Source of the DNA: Clostridium sp. CF012
GTDB taxonomy: Bacteria; Bacillota; Clostridia; Clostridiales; Clostridiaceae
Direction: 5' to 3'
Assembly (NCBI RefSeq): GCF_018861755.1
Contig: NZ_JAHLEF010000040.1
Span: forward strand, 1 to 46,669
Length of the DNA stretch: 46,669 nucleotides
How positions within the stretch are numbered: position 1 is the stretch's first letter; each line of letters starts with the position of its first letter. Below are positions 25,234 through 35,356 of the stretch, piece by piece. Made by a program: the position numbers and the translations under genes. The notes beneath the pieces were generated by a model. That model searched no databases. It saw nothing but the letters and a program-made list of their open reading frames with translations, and was not told the origin of the DNA.

Positions 25234-25458
25234 ATGAGCATTTATGATTTAAAGCCAGGCGATAAAGCACTAATTCATTCAGTTTGCGGTGATGCTAAAT
25301 TTGCTAAAAGATTATTAGCCTTAGGATGCATAGAAGGCACTGAAGTAACTTTAAAAGCTACTGCCCCTCTAGGAGATCCTATAATTATAAATTTACGTGG
25401 TTTTAATTTAGCCATTAGAAAAAATGACGCTAAAAATATAAATATAAAAATGGCATAA
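25234..25458 (+). CDS. feoA: Ferrous iron transport protein A
   Basis: A 74-residue SH3-like protein that supports FeoB. The fold signature is clear: L..L.PGDKALIHSV, RLLALGCIEGTEVTL, APLGDPIIINLRGFNLAIRK. The ATG at 25234 is preferred over GTG at 25225 since AAGGGG lies 8 bases upstream of the ATG. It is the first gene of a three-gene operon behind a Fur-type promoter; feoB begins 33 bases on. Confidence 0.93.
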   Translation: MSIYDLKPGDKALIHSVCGDAKFAKRLLALGCIEGTEVTLKATAPLGDPIIINLRGFNLAIRKNDAKNINIKMA

Positions 25459-25491
25459 TTATTATATAGCTATATACTGAGGAGGATTTGA

Positions 25492-27255
25492 ATGATTACG
25501 GCTGCACTATTAGGAAATCCTAACGTTGGTAAAACAACTCTATATAATGCACTTACAGGTTCTAACCAATACGTAGGTAATTGGGCGGGAGTAACAGTTG
25601 AAAAAAAAGAAGGTTTTATCGATAATAAAATAAAAATTGTTGACTTGCCTGGTATTTATGCCATGGATACTTATTCAAATGAAGAAAAAGTTTCCAAGGA
25701 ATTTTTACAAAACGGCAATGTTGATGTAATTATTAATATTGTGGATGCATCAAGTCTTGATAGAAATTTATATCTTACCACACAGTTAAAACAATTTAAC
25801 AAGCCAATAATTTTAGTATTAAACATGGTAGATGTAGCCCTAGCTAAGGGTTTAGTTATTGACTATAATCTTTTATCACAGAAACTAGGGGTAAAAATAA
25901 TACCTATAGTAGCTTCAAAGGGCAAAGGTATTTCTGATGTTAAAGCCTGTCTGCTTAAAGGGGATTATATTACCACCTCTTCAAATAGCCTAAAATTTAA
26001 AGATGAAAAAGAAACTTATGCCTACATTGAAGTTTTACTAAAATCAATCACTAATAAAAAAAATGAAAATAAAGTTTCCATTTCAGAAAAAATAGATAGG
26101 ATTGTACTTAATAGAGTAATTGCTTATCCATTGTTTTTTGGAAGTTTATTTTTAATTTTTATGTTCACTTTCAGCTGGGTGGGACAACCATTAGCTGATT
26201 TTCTAAGTACCTTGCTCAATGATTCTTTTGTTCCATATTTAAGTAAGTTACTTGCGAGTAACAGCCCGTGGTTTTCTTCTCTTTTAATTGATGGTATCGT
26301 AGGCGGAGTAGGTTCCGTAGTAGTATTTTTGCCAGTTATCTTGGCATTATTCTTAGGTATTTCATTTCTAGAAGATAGTGGCTATATGGCAAGAGCTGCC
26401 TTTATAATGGATAAATTAATGAGAAAAATGGGTCTATCCGGTAAAGCTTTTATTCCCCTAATTGTTGGTTTCGGATGTTCTGTTCCAGCTATAATGTCTG
26501 CTAGAACCCTGGAGAGTGATAAAGACAGAAAACTAACTGCACTTTTAGTACCTCTTATGTCCTGCAATGCTAGGCTTCCAGTTTATGCATTGTTTGCATC
26601 AGTATTTTTTCCTGGGAAAGAAACACTGATTGTATTTTCATTATACTTAATGGGTATTGGACTTGCTTTTGGAATTGGTATCTTATTTAAAAAAACCTTG
26701 TTTAAAAAAGATGAAGAACCTTTTATTATAGAATTACCAGAATATAAATTACCAGAACCAAAGAGCTTGTTAATACACACTTGGGAAAAAGGTAAAGGTT
26801 TCTTAAAGAAAGCCGGTACTATAATCTTCTCAATTTCTGTAATTGTGTGGTTTTTATCAAATTTCAACATTACAGGTATGGTTGATATAAACTCTAGCTT
26901 TTTAGCTGCTATTGGAAAATTTATAAACCCAATATTTATTCCACTTGGATTTGCATCATGGCAAAATTCCATAGCACTATTAACCGGTCTTATGGCTAAA
27001 GAAGTAGTTGTAGGTACAATGGGAGTTATATATGGTAGCAATTTAACGAATGTCTTGCCTAATCATTTTACGCCATTATCTGCTTATAGTTTCTTAGCTT
27101 TTGTATTACTCTACACCCCTTGTGTATCAGTAATAGCAACTATGAAAAAAGAATATGGAAATAAAATGGCTATTTTTTCACTAAGCTATCAATTAATACT
27201 CGCATGGATAGTTTCTTTTATAATCTTTAATATAGGTAGTATTATAATAGGATAA
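25492..27255 (+). CDS. feoB: Ferrous iron transporter B
   Basis: Fe(II) permease with an N-terminal G domain. G1 GNPNVGKTT (residue 8), G3 DLPGIY (about 53), G4 NMVD (about 113); a helical GDI region follows, then a polytopic core with the two gate motifs (GFGCSVPAI, CNARLPVYALF) and the late TPCVSVIATMKKE. At 587 residues it is shorter than E. coli FeoB, as in many clostridia. GAGGAGG site. The next gene is the small Cys-rich partner. Confidence 0.95.
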   Translation: MITAALLGNPNVGKTTLYNALTGSNQYVGNWAGVTVEKKEGFIDNKIKIVDLPGIYAMDTYSNEEKVSKEFLQNGNVDVIINIVDASSLDRNLYLTTQLKQFNKPIILVLNMVDVALAKGLVIDYNLLSQKLGVKIIPIVASKGKGISDVKACLLKGDYITTSSNSLKFKDEKETYAYIEVLLKSITNKKNENKVSISEKIDRIVLNRVIAYPLFFGSLFLIFMFTFSWVGQPLADFLSTLLNDSFVPYLSKLLASNSPWFSSLLIDGIVGGVGSVVVFLPVILALFLGISFLEDSGYMARAAFIMDKLMRKMGLSGKAFIPLIVGFGCSVPAIMSARTLESDKDRKLTALLVPLMSCNARLPVYALFASVFFPGKETLIVFSLYLMGIGLAFGIGILFKKTLFKKDEEPFIIELPEYKLPEPKSLLIHTWEKGKGFLKKAGTIIFSISVIVWFLSNFNITGMVDINSSFLAAIGKFINPIFIPLGFASWQNSIALLTGLMAKEVVVGTMGVIYGSNLTNVLPNHFTPLSAYSFLAFVLLYTPCVSVIATMKKEYGNKMAIFSLSYQLILAWIVSFIIFNIGSIIIG

Positions 27256-27296
27256 TAAAATAAAAATAGTATAAGATATAATGAGGTGATTGACCA

Positions 27297-27458
27297 GTGG
27301 AATTTATTATTGTGGGTGTGATTGTTATTGCAGCTGGATATATATTGTATTCTAACGTAAAAAAACAAGCAAAGGGTGATTGTGGTTGTGGAAACGGCTG
27401 TAAGGGTTGTAGCCATAGTTGTGAGGTAAAGCCAGCTATTAAGAAAAATAATGGTTAG
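27297..27458 (+). CDS. FeoB-associated Cys-rich membrane protein
   Basis: A 53-residue protein: one membrane helix (FIIVGVIVIAAGYILY) then a cytoplasmic cysteine cluster, CGCGNGCKGCSHSC, which could bind iron. The start is GTG with GAGGTGAT upstream. Position right behind feoB and sequence pattern fit the known family of FeoB-associated Cys-rich proteins. Confidence 0.9.
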   Translation: MEFIIVGVIVIAAGYILYSNVKKQAKGDCGCGNGCKGCSHSCEVKPAIKKNNG

Positions 27459-27462
27459 TAAG

Positions 27463-27509
27463 AAAAACAGTCCCATAGTACATTTGAATGTACTATGGGA
27501 CTGTTTTTT
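27463..27509. terminator. Bidirectional terminator after the feo operon
   Basis: A very long perfect hairpin: 22-bp arms (27463-27484 and 27487-27508) with a tiny loop, then T residues. It also ends the convergent nuclease gene, whose stop codon sits at its edge. Confidence 0.9.
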
Positions 27510-28215
27510 ATGATAGTCGGCTATTTACTACTTTTAGTGGCTGATTTGTGTTTATATTATTATTTAAAAGTGACATTTGTTTTTTAGCTGATTTTTCTTT
27601 CCTCTTTGAATCCAAGTCATTTTCAATAGTATTAATCACTTTGAAAATTTTAGGCAAGTTTAGGACATCCTCATAATTGTGAAGCATGAGGATTTCTTTT
27701 AGTTTTTCATCATGTTTTACTAGGTATTCATTATATATTTCAACGCTCCTAGCTCCACTTATTTCATCTCGCCTTTTAATACCAGTAAACTTCTCTACAC
27801 TTTTTAAACTACAGTTCTTCATTCCCATCTTTTTATGGAATGGTCTTATAATCTTAAACAAGTCGATATGTTCACTAGGCAGTCTAAACCCAAGATTATA
27901 TCTATTCATCTTTCTAATTACGAAAGGTTCATCAAAAGCTGTACCATTATAAGAACACCATTTTTCAAAATTGTTCATAGATTTCTTAAGCTCTTTCAAA
28001 ATACTCTCCTCTTCACAAGGCGATTCTGCAAAATATTGAACAATCTTAAATTGATCTTCGTTTAAGTAATATCCTAGTGATATCAATACTATTTTATCAC
28101 GTTCAAAATCAAAACCTGTAGCTTCAATATCTAAATACGCAATAGTGTCCATCTTATATTTTCTAAAAATCTCCTTGGGTAAAATAACGTTAACTTCATA
28201 TTCTTTGATAAACAT
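27508..28215 (-). CDS. YprB-like 3'-5' exonuclease (DEDD fold)
   Basis: 235 residues. Exonuclease motif I YLDIEATGF near residue 27, motif II YNGTAFDEP near 90, and final motif HNYEDVLNL near 180 make it a ribonuclease H-like DEDD enzyme of the YprB type. The C-terminal tail is basic and low in structure. Start ATG has AGGGGGAA ahead. It is a more complete relative of the protein at 24320; the two flank the feo operon. The DNA or RNA target is unknown. Confidence 0.78.
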   Translation of the reverse strand: MFIKEYEVNVILPKEIFRKYKMDTIAYLDIEATGFDFERDKIVLISLGYYLNEDQFKIVQYFAESPCEEESILKELKKSMNNFEKWCSYNGTAFDEPFVIRKMNRYNLGFRLPSEHIDLFKIIRPFHKKMGMKNCSLKSVEKFTGIKRRDEISGARSVEIYNEYLVKHDEKLKEILMLHNYEDVLNLPKIFKVINTIENDLDSKRKEKSAKKQMSLLNNNINTNQPLKVVNSRLS

Positions 28216-28356
28216 AGTTCCCCCTAATCTATAAAAAAAGAAAAGTATTACAACAAATGTTTTTTATTTGCTAAGTAATTCTAAATAAATTTTACATTTT
28301 TCTATATTTTAATAATACATTAAAAACTAGGTTATTGCAAATCCTTGCAATAATGC

Positions 28357-28399
28357 ACAAACAAATAAACAACATATATCATGTTATTTATTTGTTTGT
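28357..28399 (-). terminator. Terminator-like hairpin after argS
   Basis: 19-bp arms ACAAACAAATAAACAACAT and ATGTTATTTATTTGTTTGT, one mismatch. The T-run is inside the arm rather than after it, so efficiency is uncertain. Confidence 0.6.
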
Positions 28400-28415
28400 A
28401 CCTAAGCTCAATGTT

Positions 28416-30125
28416 TTACATTCTATCTACTACTTCTATACCTATAAGGTTTAATGCATTCTTTATTACTTGGCAAGTAGCTTCTAACATTTTAATTTTA
28501 GCTTTTTTATTAGATTCGTCTTCTAAATTAGCTATATTATGCTGGTTGTAGAATTTATTAAAGGATTTAGCTACCTCAATAACGTATCTTGTAACCATAG
28601 ATGGTTCTAATTTATCAATAGCATACATAATTGAGTTTTGGAAACCCTCTAACTGTTTTACAAGTTCAAATTCTTCCTTAGAATCTAATTTATTGTAATC
28701 AAGCTCTATATCAGAGATAATTCCATTGCTATTTTCTTCAACTTTTCTTAATATGCTTTTTGCTCTTGCATAAGTATATTGAACGTATGGACCTGTTTCT
28801 CCGTCAAAGCTAAGCATTTCTTCCCAATTGAAAACAATATCTCTTTCTCTATGATTTTTCAAATAAGTGAATATGATAGCGCCTATTCCTACTTTTTTAG
28901 CTACCTCTTCTTTGTTTTCTAGTTCTGGATTTTTCACGTTTATTATTTCAAGAGTTTTCGCCACTGCTTCACTTAATAGCTCATCTAAGAAAATAACATC
29001 ACCTTTTCTTGTAGATAATTTTTTATCTGCAAATCTTACAGTTCCAAAGGGTACATGAACACAATCATCTGCCCACTCATTACCCATAAGCTTTAATGTA
29101 GTAAATACTTGCTTAAAATGAAGGGCTTGATCTTTTCCAACCACGTAAATATTTTTATGAAAATCATAAGTCTTCTTCCTGTAAGTTGCTGCTGCTAAAT
29201 CACGTGTTGCATAAATTGTAGCTCCGTCTGATTTTTTAATTATGCAAGGTGGTATATTGTACTCATCCAGCATTACAACCTTAGCGCCATTACTTTCTAC
29301 AAGTAGACCCTTTGCATCTATATCTGCAATTACCTCTTCCATTTTGTCACAGTAAAAGCTTTCACCCGCGTAAGAATCAAATTTAACGTTTAGTGTTTCA
29401 TAAAGCTTTTTAAACTCCACAAGACTTAAGTCTCTAAATTTAGTCCAAAGCGCAACTTCCTCTTCGCAGCCGTCTTCTAATCTCTTAAAGTACATTTTTG
29501 CTTCCTCATTAAGTGCTTTGTCAATTTCAGCCTCTTCATGGAATTTAACATAAATTCTTAATAATTCTTTAATAGGCTCTTTTTCTAAAGTTTCCTCGTC
29601 TACCCAGTTTTTATAAGCATAAATAAGCTTACCAAATTGTGTTCCCCAATCACCAAGATGATTGACTCCAGTGCAATTATATCCTTCAAAAGAAAGTATC
29701 TTATATAATGAGCTACCGATAACTGTGGTGAATAAATGTCCTACATGGAATGGCTTTGCTATATTAGGTGATGAATATTCTACTACTACATTCTTACCTT
29801 CACCCATTTTAGAAGAGCCATAGTTTTCTCCCTCTTCTAATATTTTTTCTATAGTAGCTTTAATAAATACTCCTTTGTCTAGAAAGAAGTTTACGTAAGG
29901 ACCGAAACACTCTATTTTTTCAAAACCCTGTTTCTCAATTTTTTCTTTTATGTCATTGGCTATTGCATTAGGTGCTTTTTTCATAGTTTTTGCTAATTGA
30001 AAACAAGGAAAAGCAAATTCACCCATTTCAGGTCTTGGTGGTATTTCAATTAGTTTCTCTATTGTCTCTATGTCTAGTTCCACCAATTGTTTAATTCTTT
30101 CTGCAACTATTTTTTTATAATCCAT
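28416..30125 (-). CDS. argS: Arginyl-tRNA synthetase
   Basis: Class I synthetase of 569 residues. Add-1 N-terminal domain; HIGH-type motif PFHVGH near residue 118; the KMSKS loop is the degenerate KLSTRKG usual in ArgRS; the anticodon-binding domain ends at the C-terminus ([24 protein letters not shown]). ATG at 30125 has TAGGAGGAAA just upstream; the longer reading frame has no binding site. Expression is predicted to follow uncharged tRNA(Arg) through the T-box leader. Confidence 0.95.
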   Translation of the reverse strand: MDYKKIVAERIKQLVELDIETIEKLIEIPPRPEMGEFAFPCFQLAKTMKKAPNAIANDIKEKIEKQGFEKIECFGPYVNFFLDKGVFIKATIEKILEEGENYGSSKMGEGKNVVVEYSSPNIAKPFHVGHLFTTVIGSSLYKILSFEGYNCTGVNHLGDWGTQFGKLIYAYKNWVDEETLEKEPIKELLRIYVKFHEEAEIDKALNEEAKMYFKRLEDGCEEEVALWTKFRDLSLVEFKKLYETLNVKFDSYAGESFYCDKMEEVIADIDAKGLLVESNGAKVVMLDEYNIPPCIIKKSDGATIYATRDLAAATYRKKTYDFHKNIYVVGKDQALHFKQVFTTLKLMGNEWADDCVHVPFGTVRFADKKLSTRKGDVIFLDELLSEAVAKTLEIINVKNPELENKEEVAKKVGIGAIIFTYLKNHRERDIVFNWEEMLSFDGETGPYVQYTYARAKSILRKVEENSNGIISDIELDYNKLDSKEEFELVKQLEGFQNSIMYAIDKLEPSMVTRYVIEVAKSFNKFYNQHNIANLEDESNKKAKIKMLEATCQVIKNALNLIGIEVVDRM

Positions 30126-30153
30126 ATAATTTCCTCCTATACCGCTTTGCGGC

Positions 30154-30177
30154 AAATAACAATTTTAATTGTTATTT
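30154..30177. promoter_or_regulatory. Palindrome between T-box terminator and argS
   Basis: AAATAACAAT-TTTA-ATTGTTATTT, perfect 10-bp arms. The core TAACAAT...ATTGTTA is shared with the pair ahead of threonine aldolase. Confidence 0.5.
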
Positions 30178-30212
30178 CTAATTTAATAACTCATGTATAT
30201 TTTAATATAACA

Positions 30213-30505
30213 AAAAACCCATCTCTAAATAAAGAGACGGGTTATATTTCCGCGGTACCACTCTAGTTGACAATAAAGTCCACTCAATATTTTAACGCTC
30301 TTCGCGACTCACCCTATAAGAGTCAGAAATTATTTTTTCTAACTAGTTCAGGCAGCTTCTCCAAGGTTCTTTTCCTAAAATTAATTCGATTAATTTTGTT
30401 AAATAGTCACCCATTTAACTTCCTATACCTTACAAGGCTTACACCATCCCCTTGCTCGCTTTAAGATTAATAAGAAAGTACTGTCCTCTTCACAGAATTT
30501 AGTTA
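30213..30505 (-). promoter_or_regulatory. T-box leader of argS
   Basis: On the minus strand the leader contains Stem-I features (GAAGAGGACAGTA, then GGGGATGGTGTAAGCC), the antiterminator sequence AGAGTGGTACCGCGG (T-box core at 30251-30260), and a terminator hairpin AACCCGTCTCT/AGAGATGGGTT followed by TTTTTTG (30211-30243). Uncharged tRNA would stabilise the antiterminator. The gene context says tRNA(Arg); I did not fix the specifier codon with confidence. Confidence 0.93.
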
Positions 30506-30648
30506 TTATATATTTATTTGATAATACACTATATTATATTACTACTAGTACATTGTTGTCAACTTTTTTTATAGCTGCATCATTTTTGCTAATATTTTTA
30601 TGCGAAATTCACTCACCTCTAAGGTGGTTGATTGAAATTCGAATTGTA

Positions 30649-32721
30649 TTAACCCTTAATATACTCTGAAAACTTTTTCAAATCAGTTATAGGCTCTTTG
30701 CAATTAAAATTTTCACAAATATAAGCTGTAGTTTTTCCCTGCAAGGGCTTATGTGCTTTTATTTCAGAATTTATAGAATTTAACCTTTCATCACCAGTGT
30801 TTAAAACTACTGTAGCAAAAGGTAGATAAGTGCTATTAATTTCTTTGATCATAGCCTTTGTTTCCACTTCTTGCTCTTGTCCGGAAAGTATAATATCCTT
30901 CCCTGGTACCACGCTATATAATAGTGCCGTCATAAAATAAGCATGAGCACTTTCTATAGTTTTTACCTTTGAAGCAAAAACTTCGAACTGGACGTATGCC
31001 TCATTTTCTAATTTACTATTAGCAGTTAATCTAGCAAGCCTTAACATATTTAAAGTAGCCACTGAGTTACCTGAGGGCACTGCACCATCGTATATATCTT
31101 TAGGCCTAACAATTAATTCTTCTCCGTCAATGCCATATAAAAACAATCCACCCTGATCTTCATCTTTAAATAAATTAAGCATATTTTCATTAAGTTCAAG
31201 TGCTTTAGTTAGATATTCTACCTTAAAGGTGGCTTCGTATAGTTCTATTAGTGCATGAACTAAAAAAGCATAGTCCTCTAAATAACCTAAATGTGCTATT
31301 TCACCATCCCTGTATCTAGCCATTAATCTTCCACTTTCATTAATCATATTACTTAAGATAAAACCCATAGCTTTTTCTGCCTGCTGAATATAGCTGCTAT
31401 TATCAAAAACCCTTCCGCCATAAGCGAGTGCTGCAATCATAAGTCCATTCCAAGAGGTTAATATCTTGTCATCCTTATATGGGTGAATTCTTCCTTCTCG
31501 ATATTCAAAAAGCCTTAGTCTCATTTTTTCTAGTTTGTGCTGCAAAGTTTCACTTATTTTAGAACTACTTTCCATGCCTATGAGATTTGGAATATTCAGA
31601 CCTTCAAAATTGCCTATTTCAGTTATATCGTAGTGTTCACAATAGGCTTTATAAGATTGTTCACCTAAAACTTGAGCCACTTCTTTTAGTGTTAATAAAT
31701 AATATTTGCCTTCTTCGCCTTCACTATCAGCATCTTCTGCGGAGTAAAAAGCCCCTTCTTTCGACGTCATATCTCTTAATACATAAGTGAAAATTTTCTC
31801 AGCCACACCCTTGTAGAATAAATTACCAGTAGCTTCAAAAGCCTCCACATATACAGCGGCTAAAAGTGCATTATCATATAACATTTTCTCAAAGTGAGGT
31901 ACCAGCCATTTTTTATCTGTGGAATACCTTGAGAATCCAAACCCAATATGGTCAAAAATACCGCCCTCATACATGGCTTCCAGTGTTTTTTCTACCATTT
32001 CTAAGGCTTTAGGCTCATTATAGTTTTTCCAGTATCTTAATAAAAACCGCAAGTTGTGAGGCGCAGGAAATTTTGGAGAAGAACCAAATCCGCCATAATT
32101 CACATCAAAGACACTATTGAAGCTATTATATGCATTATGTATTTCTTCTTCACCTATTTGCTCCCTATTTACCTTTGTATCAATGCCTTTTATATGATCT
32201 ACTATTCTTTCACTGGATTTTACAATATCCTCTCTTTTTTCGTTCCACTGCTGTGCAAGAGAATTCAGTACATCCATTATCCCTGGCATTCCATATCTAC
32301 CTTCCACGGGAAAATAAGTACCTGCATAAAAAGGTTTTTTATCTGGGGTCATAAAAATAGTTAAGGGCCATCCACCACTCCCTGTTAATGCTTGACATAC
32401 CGTCATATAAATACTGTCTATATCTGGGCGTTCTTCCCTATCTACCTTTATTGCTACGAAATATCTATTTAAAATAGCTGCTACTGCTTCATTTTCAAAG
32501 GATTCTTTTTCCATTACATGACACCAATGACAAGTTGACTAGTTGCACAGTCAAGAATACCCAATAGAGAGGAATATTGGTTTGTTTTCTGCTTTTGCTT
32601 CTGCAAAGGCTTCTTCAGACCATGGATTCCAATTTACTGGGTTATATGCATGCTGTAATAGGTATGGAGATTTTTCATTAACCAATCTATTTGCATTTTG
32701 ATGCATATTTTCTTTCTGCAT
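30649..32721 (-). pseudogene. yyaL-type thioredoxin-like/DUF255 protein, interrupted
   Basis: SPATA20/YyaL family: an N-terminal thioredoxin-like domain and an (alpha/alpha)6 barrel. The body from MEKESFENEAV (32514) to the stop is intact (621 aa). The 5' part, from ATG 32721 behind GGGAGCGTGAT, encodes [18 protein letters not shown] and [10 protein letters not shown] in the same frame. It then meets 18 extra bases (32539-32556) carrying TGA and TAG, after which STCHWCHV continues. Without the insert the protein would be 684 aa, normal for the family. The intact ORF lacks the CxxC site, so it is probably non-functional. This break lies at the first of five copies of the repeated core. Confidence 0.88.
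32517..32535. repeat. yyaL core repeat, copy 1
   Basis: CATGACACCAATGACAAGT. On the minus strand it encodes the TCHWCHV segment of yyaL. Both flanks here are true yyaL sequence, apart from an 18-base insert 3 bases to the right, so this looks like the position of the original site. Confidence 0.8.
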
Positions 32722-32935
32722 AATATCACGCTCCCTTCATATTTTTATTTTATTACTATGCCCAAAAATGCAATCCAATATAATCCCATCGAAACAATAT
32801 ATAAAGATTGAACAATGCGACCCAATAAACTCCTAAACATATTATTGTACCCTTACTGCATAGTAAACGCATACAAAGTTAAGAAAACGATAAAAATATT
32901 AGTGAATTACAGCTAAAAATTTAGAAGGTGATTAA

Positions 32936-33673
32936 ATGAAAATTAAAACAAAATTATTAGTTCTTATATTTACAGTTATTTTTATCATTGTTGCAGCAGA
33001 CCTTAACAGTAATTTATTTTATTTAAATAAAAAAGCACAAATGTCTAATACTACTTTCTCAGAAAATAATAAACTAATTGCTTCATTACCTGAACACAAT
33101 ATAAAACTATTTGCTATTAATCCTCAACATGGAGGTGTTTATAAAGGACTTATGTTGTATATAGATGGCAAGTCGGCTATGTTCAATTGGGAAAGTGACT
33201 CAAACCCAACATTTCAACCAAAACTACACCTTGCAGATTTAAATAATGATAAGAGAAGCGAATTAATTATTATTCTAACTACTGGAACAGGTAGCGACAT
33301 CCACATTGAAGAAGTGCATGTTATTAACCCCGATAATTTTTCAGAAATTAAAGTAGCAAATCCATTAGATATCGTTAAAAATACTATTCAAACAACCATA
33401 ACAAAACAAAATGATGATGTTTTCATTAAAATAACACTCAATAAGAAAACCAAAATAATAAAAAGAAAAAATTCTGATGTCGGCTTTTGGTTTGAAACTG
33501 TATACTTTGAAAATTTGGCTCACTATGATATAAAAAATAATTTATTAACAGTTAGAGTTGGCGCACAAGTATCCCCATCAGGGTTTGTTGGTGAGATTGT
33601 TATCACTTATAAATTTTCAGATAACAAATTTGTTCTTAACGATACTACGTTTGAGTATTCCGAAGGTTTATGA
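32936..33673 (+). CDS. Secreted protein with an FG-GAP/VCBS-like segment
   Basis: 245 residues. A signal peptide or anchor (KTKLLVLIFTVIFIIVAA) is followed by a beta-rich exported part. The segment LHLADLNNDKRSELIIILTTGTG (about 98-120) has the Asp/Asn-rich calcium-type loop of FG-GAP/VCBS repeats. Similar single-repeat secreted proteins of unknown function are common in Bacillales and clostridia. AGAAGGTGAT precedes the ATG. It is the only plus-strand gene in the 33-42 kb stretch. Confidence 0.75.
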   Translation: MKIKTKLLVLIFTVIFIIVAADLNSNLFYLNKKAQMSNTTFSENNKLIASLPEHNIKLFAINPQHGGVYKGLMLYIDGKSAMFNWESDSNPTFQPKLHLADLNNDKRSELIIILTTGTGSDIHIEEVHVINPDNFSEIKVANPLDIVKNTIQTTITKQNDDVFIKITLNKKTKIIKRKNSDVGFWFETVYFENLAHYDIKNNLLTVRVGAQVSPSGFVGEIVITYKFSDNKFVLNDTTFEYSEGL

Positions 33674-33789
33674 CACCAATCCTTTAGTTTAATTATTTCT
33701 CAAAGGAAGAATTTGCTGAAATCTTATATTAATGCAAAGAAAACATTTGTGTCGTCCATTTAGAAAAATTCGAATTAAGTAAAAAGAAT

Positions 33790-34046
33790 TTACTGATAAT
33801 AAGTTACTGAGGAAGACTTTACTAATACAATGATTGCAAGAATTTGACAACACATACCTATAATGCTAATAATCCTTCCTGATACAGCCAAACCAATTCC
33901 TTTTTCCTCTGAAATATTTATTTCTTTAACAGACTTATAGGACATGACTATTCCCATGATACCAAAGATTAAACCAATAAAAGGTAGGAATATTGATAGA
34001 ATCCCTAATAATAATGTTGATTTTGATTTATTATTTGTTTTTTCAT
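33790..34046 (-). pseudogene. DUF4190-type small membrane protein, frameshifted
   Basis: From residue ~15 the frame reads LLLGILSIFLPFIGLIFGIMG, then VKEINISEEKGIGLAVSGRI and IGMCCQILAIIVLV, the pattern of DUF4190 (two helices with a conserved central turn). The ATG with GAGGTG (34046) is in another frame: six A residues follow it where seven would join the two. Either a frameshift mutation or a sequencing slip in the homopolymer. Confidence 0.65.
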
Positions 34047-34168
34047 TTCACACCTCAACTCCATTCTCCACAATATTTTACGAGTATGACATAAAACATT
34101 TGTTTAATTATATCATAAATTCTAAAATGAATTATATTTACAAGGATTAAAGAATGGTATATAGCCTC

Positions 34169-34208
34169 AAAGTGAAAGTAACTCAATTACTATTGTGCTA
34201 CTTTCGCT
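34169..34208. repeat. Hairpin repeat, unit 1
   Basis: AAAGTGAAAGTAACTCAAT and a near-complementary arm around a short loop, preceded by TAGCCTC. The same unit, with perfect arms, is at 34726-34767. No T-run on either strand. Confidence 0.6.
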
Positions 34209-34235
34209 AATCCAATCCATTTTACAAATTTGAGT

Positions 34236-34583
34236 TTATTTTATTATAAATTCAAAAATTGAAAACACCAAAGCAAGTATCATAGCACATACACTAACTT
34301 TATCAACTTCTTTATTCTTCTTCCAATTCTGAATGGCTTGAATTAACGCTGACACACCTATCAATGGCACAATTACATCTGCTTCAGTTTTCCAAATACC
34401 TAAAATCTGCGTACATACAAATATTATTATGCTTATAGAACAAATATTGCTAAGTACAGACAGCACTTTTTCATCTGTTTGTTTTTTACTCCATTGTTTT
34501 TTACGCCAGCTACCATTTCTAAGTACAGACAGCGCTTTTTCATCTGTTTGTTTTTTACTCCAGCTACTTCTCATTTTTCCCAT
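34236..34583 (-). CDS. Small membrane protein with an internal duplication
   Basis: 115 residues, not recognised. The N-terminal third holds a 23-residue direct repeat (W-S-K-K-Q-T-D-E-K, A or V, LSVL). In DNA it is 44 bases at 34450-34493 and 34519-34562, one mismatch. Then come hydrophobic helices (ISIIIFVCTQILGIW, VSVCAMILALVFSIFEFI). Start ATG behind GGAGG. The duplication is in frame and recent. Confidence 0.65.
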   Translation of the reverse strand: MGKMRSSWSKKQTDEKALSVLRNGSWRKKQWSKKQTDEKVLSVLSNICSISIIIFVCTQILGIWKTEADVIVPLIGVSALIQAIQNWKKNKEVDKVSVCAMILALVFSIFEFIIK

Positions 34584-34725
34584 TGTACCTCCAATATGAT
34601 TAATTATTATTTTATTATCTAAAACGCAATAATCTACAAGTTCATCATAAAATACATATTTAACTATAACATAATTATCATAAATTAAGTATATTCACAA
34701 TTTTTCAAAGATGAGTAATAGCCTC

Positions 34726-34767
34726 AAAGTGAAAGTAACACAATTGGTATTGTGTTACTTTCACTTT
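34726..34767. repeat. Hairpin repeat, unit 2
   Basis: Perfect 19-bp arms AAAGTGAAAGTAACACAAT (34726-34744) and complement (34749-34767), four-base loop, again preceded by TAGCCTC as in unit 1. The two units flank the gene at 34236-34583. Confidence 0.7.
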
Positions 34768-34846
34768 GTTAATATAACCTAAATATATCAACACCCACGT
34801 CATTAGTTAAGGGGTTACTTGTGACGACATATTAGAAGAGTACGAC

Positions 34847-35266
34847 CTAATTGCTTGTAGGAATTACTATTTTTCTTATCTTCTGAGTGTACGTCTTTGA
34901 AATAGAATATCCTGTTTCAGTATTATCTTTATACATATACATACCTTTAACACTATCTTTTCCTATCCACAAATATACAGTTTGCATATTTTTATTAAGA
35001 GCATGTATCTCCAATATATATTCTGGCGCTACTACATTTAAAATTCCTGGCAATTTTTTAGACTTTTTCATGATTGTTGAAATTTCTTTCAATGTATTTT
35101 TGTCATTAATAGATATAATCGGGTTATTTATCTCTTTGTTGAAATTTTCAGCAGTATAAATATCAACTTTCTGATATTTATCGGTACCACCTAAATAAAA
35201 ATATGTCAAAATGCTAATGGTAATAATTATAAATATAGTAATAGCCCAAATAAACTTACGTTTCAT
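34847..35266 (-). CDS. YhfM-like membrane-anchored protein
   Basis: 139 residues: an N-terminal helix (FIWAITIFIIITISILTYFYL) and an extracellular domain of about 105 residues. VDIYTAENFNKEINN, IMKKSKKLPGILNVV and YILEIHAL...YLWIGKD follow the order seen in YhfM-type lipoprotein domains. There is no lipobox cysteine, so the helix is an anchor. The inner ATG at 35266 is preferred to 35281 because GGGAGA lies at a better distance. Function unknown. Confidence 0.65.
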   Translation of the reverse strand: MKRKFIWAITIFIIITISILTYFYLGGTDKYQKVDIYTAENFNKEINNPIISINDKNTLKEISTIMKKSKKLPGILNVVAPEYILEIHALNKNMQTVYLWIGKDSVKGMYMYKDNTETGYSISKTYTQKIRKIVIPTSN

Positions 35267-35356
35267 CCCCTCATCTCCCATTATTTAATTTTATGTATTC
35301 ATAATATATCAATATATTAAAATCCACATCTAATTTTCACACAATTAACGGTCTAT

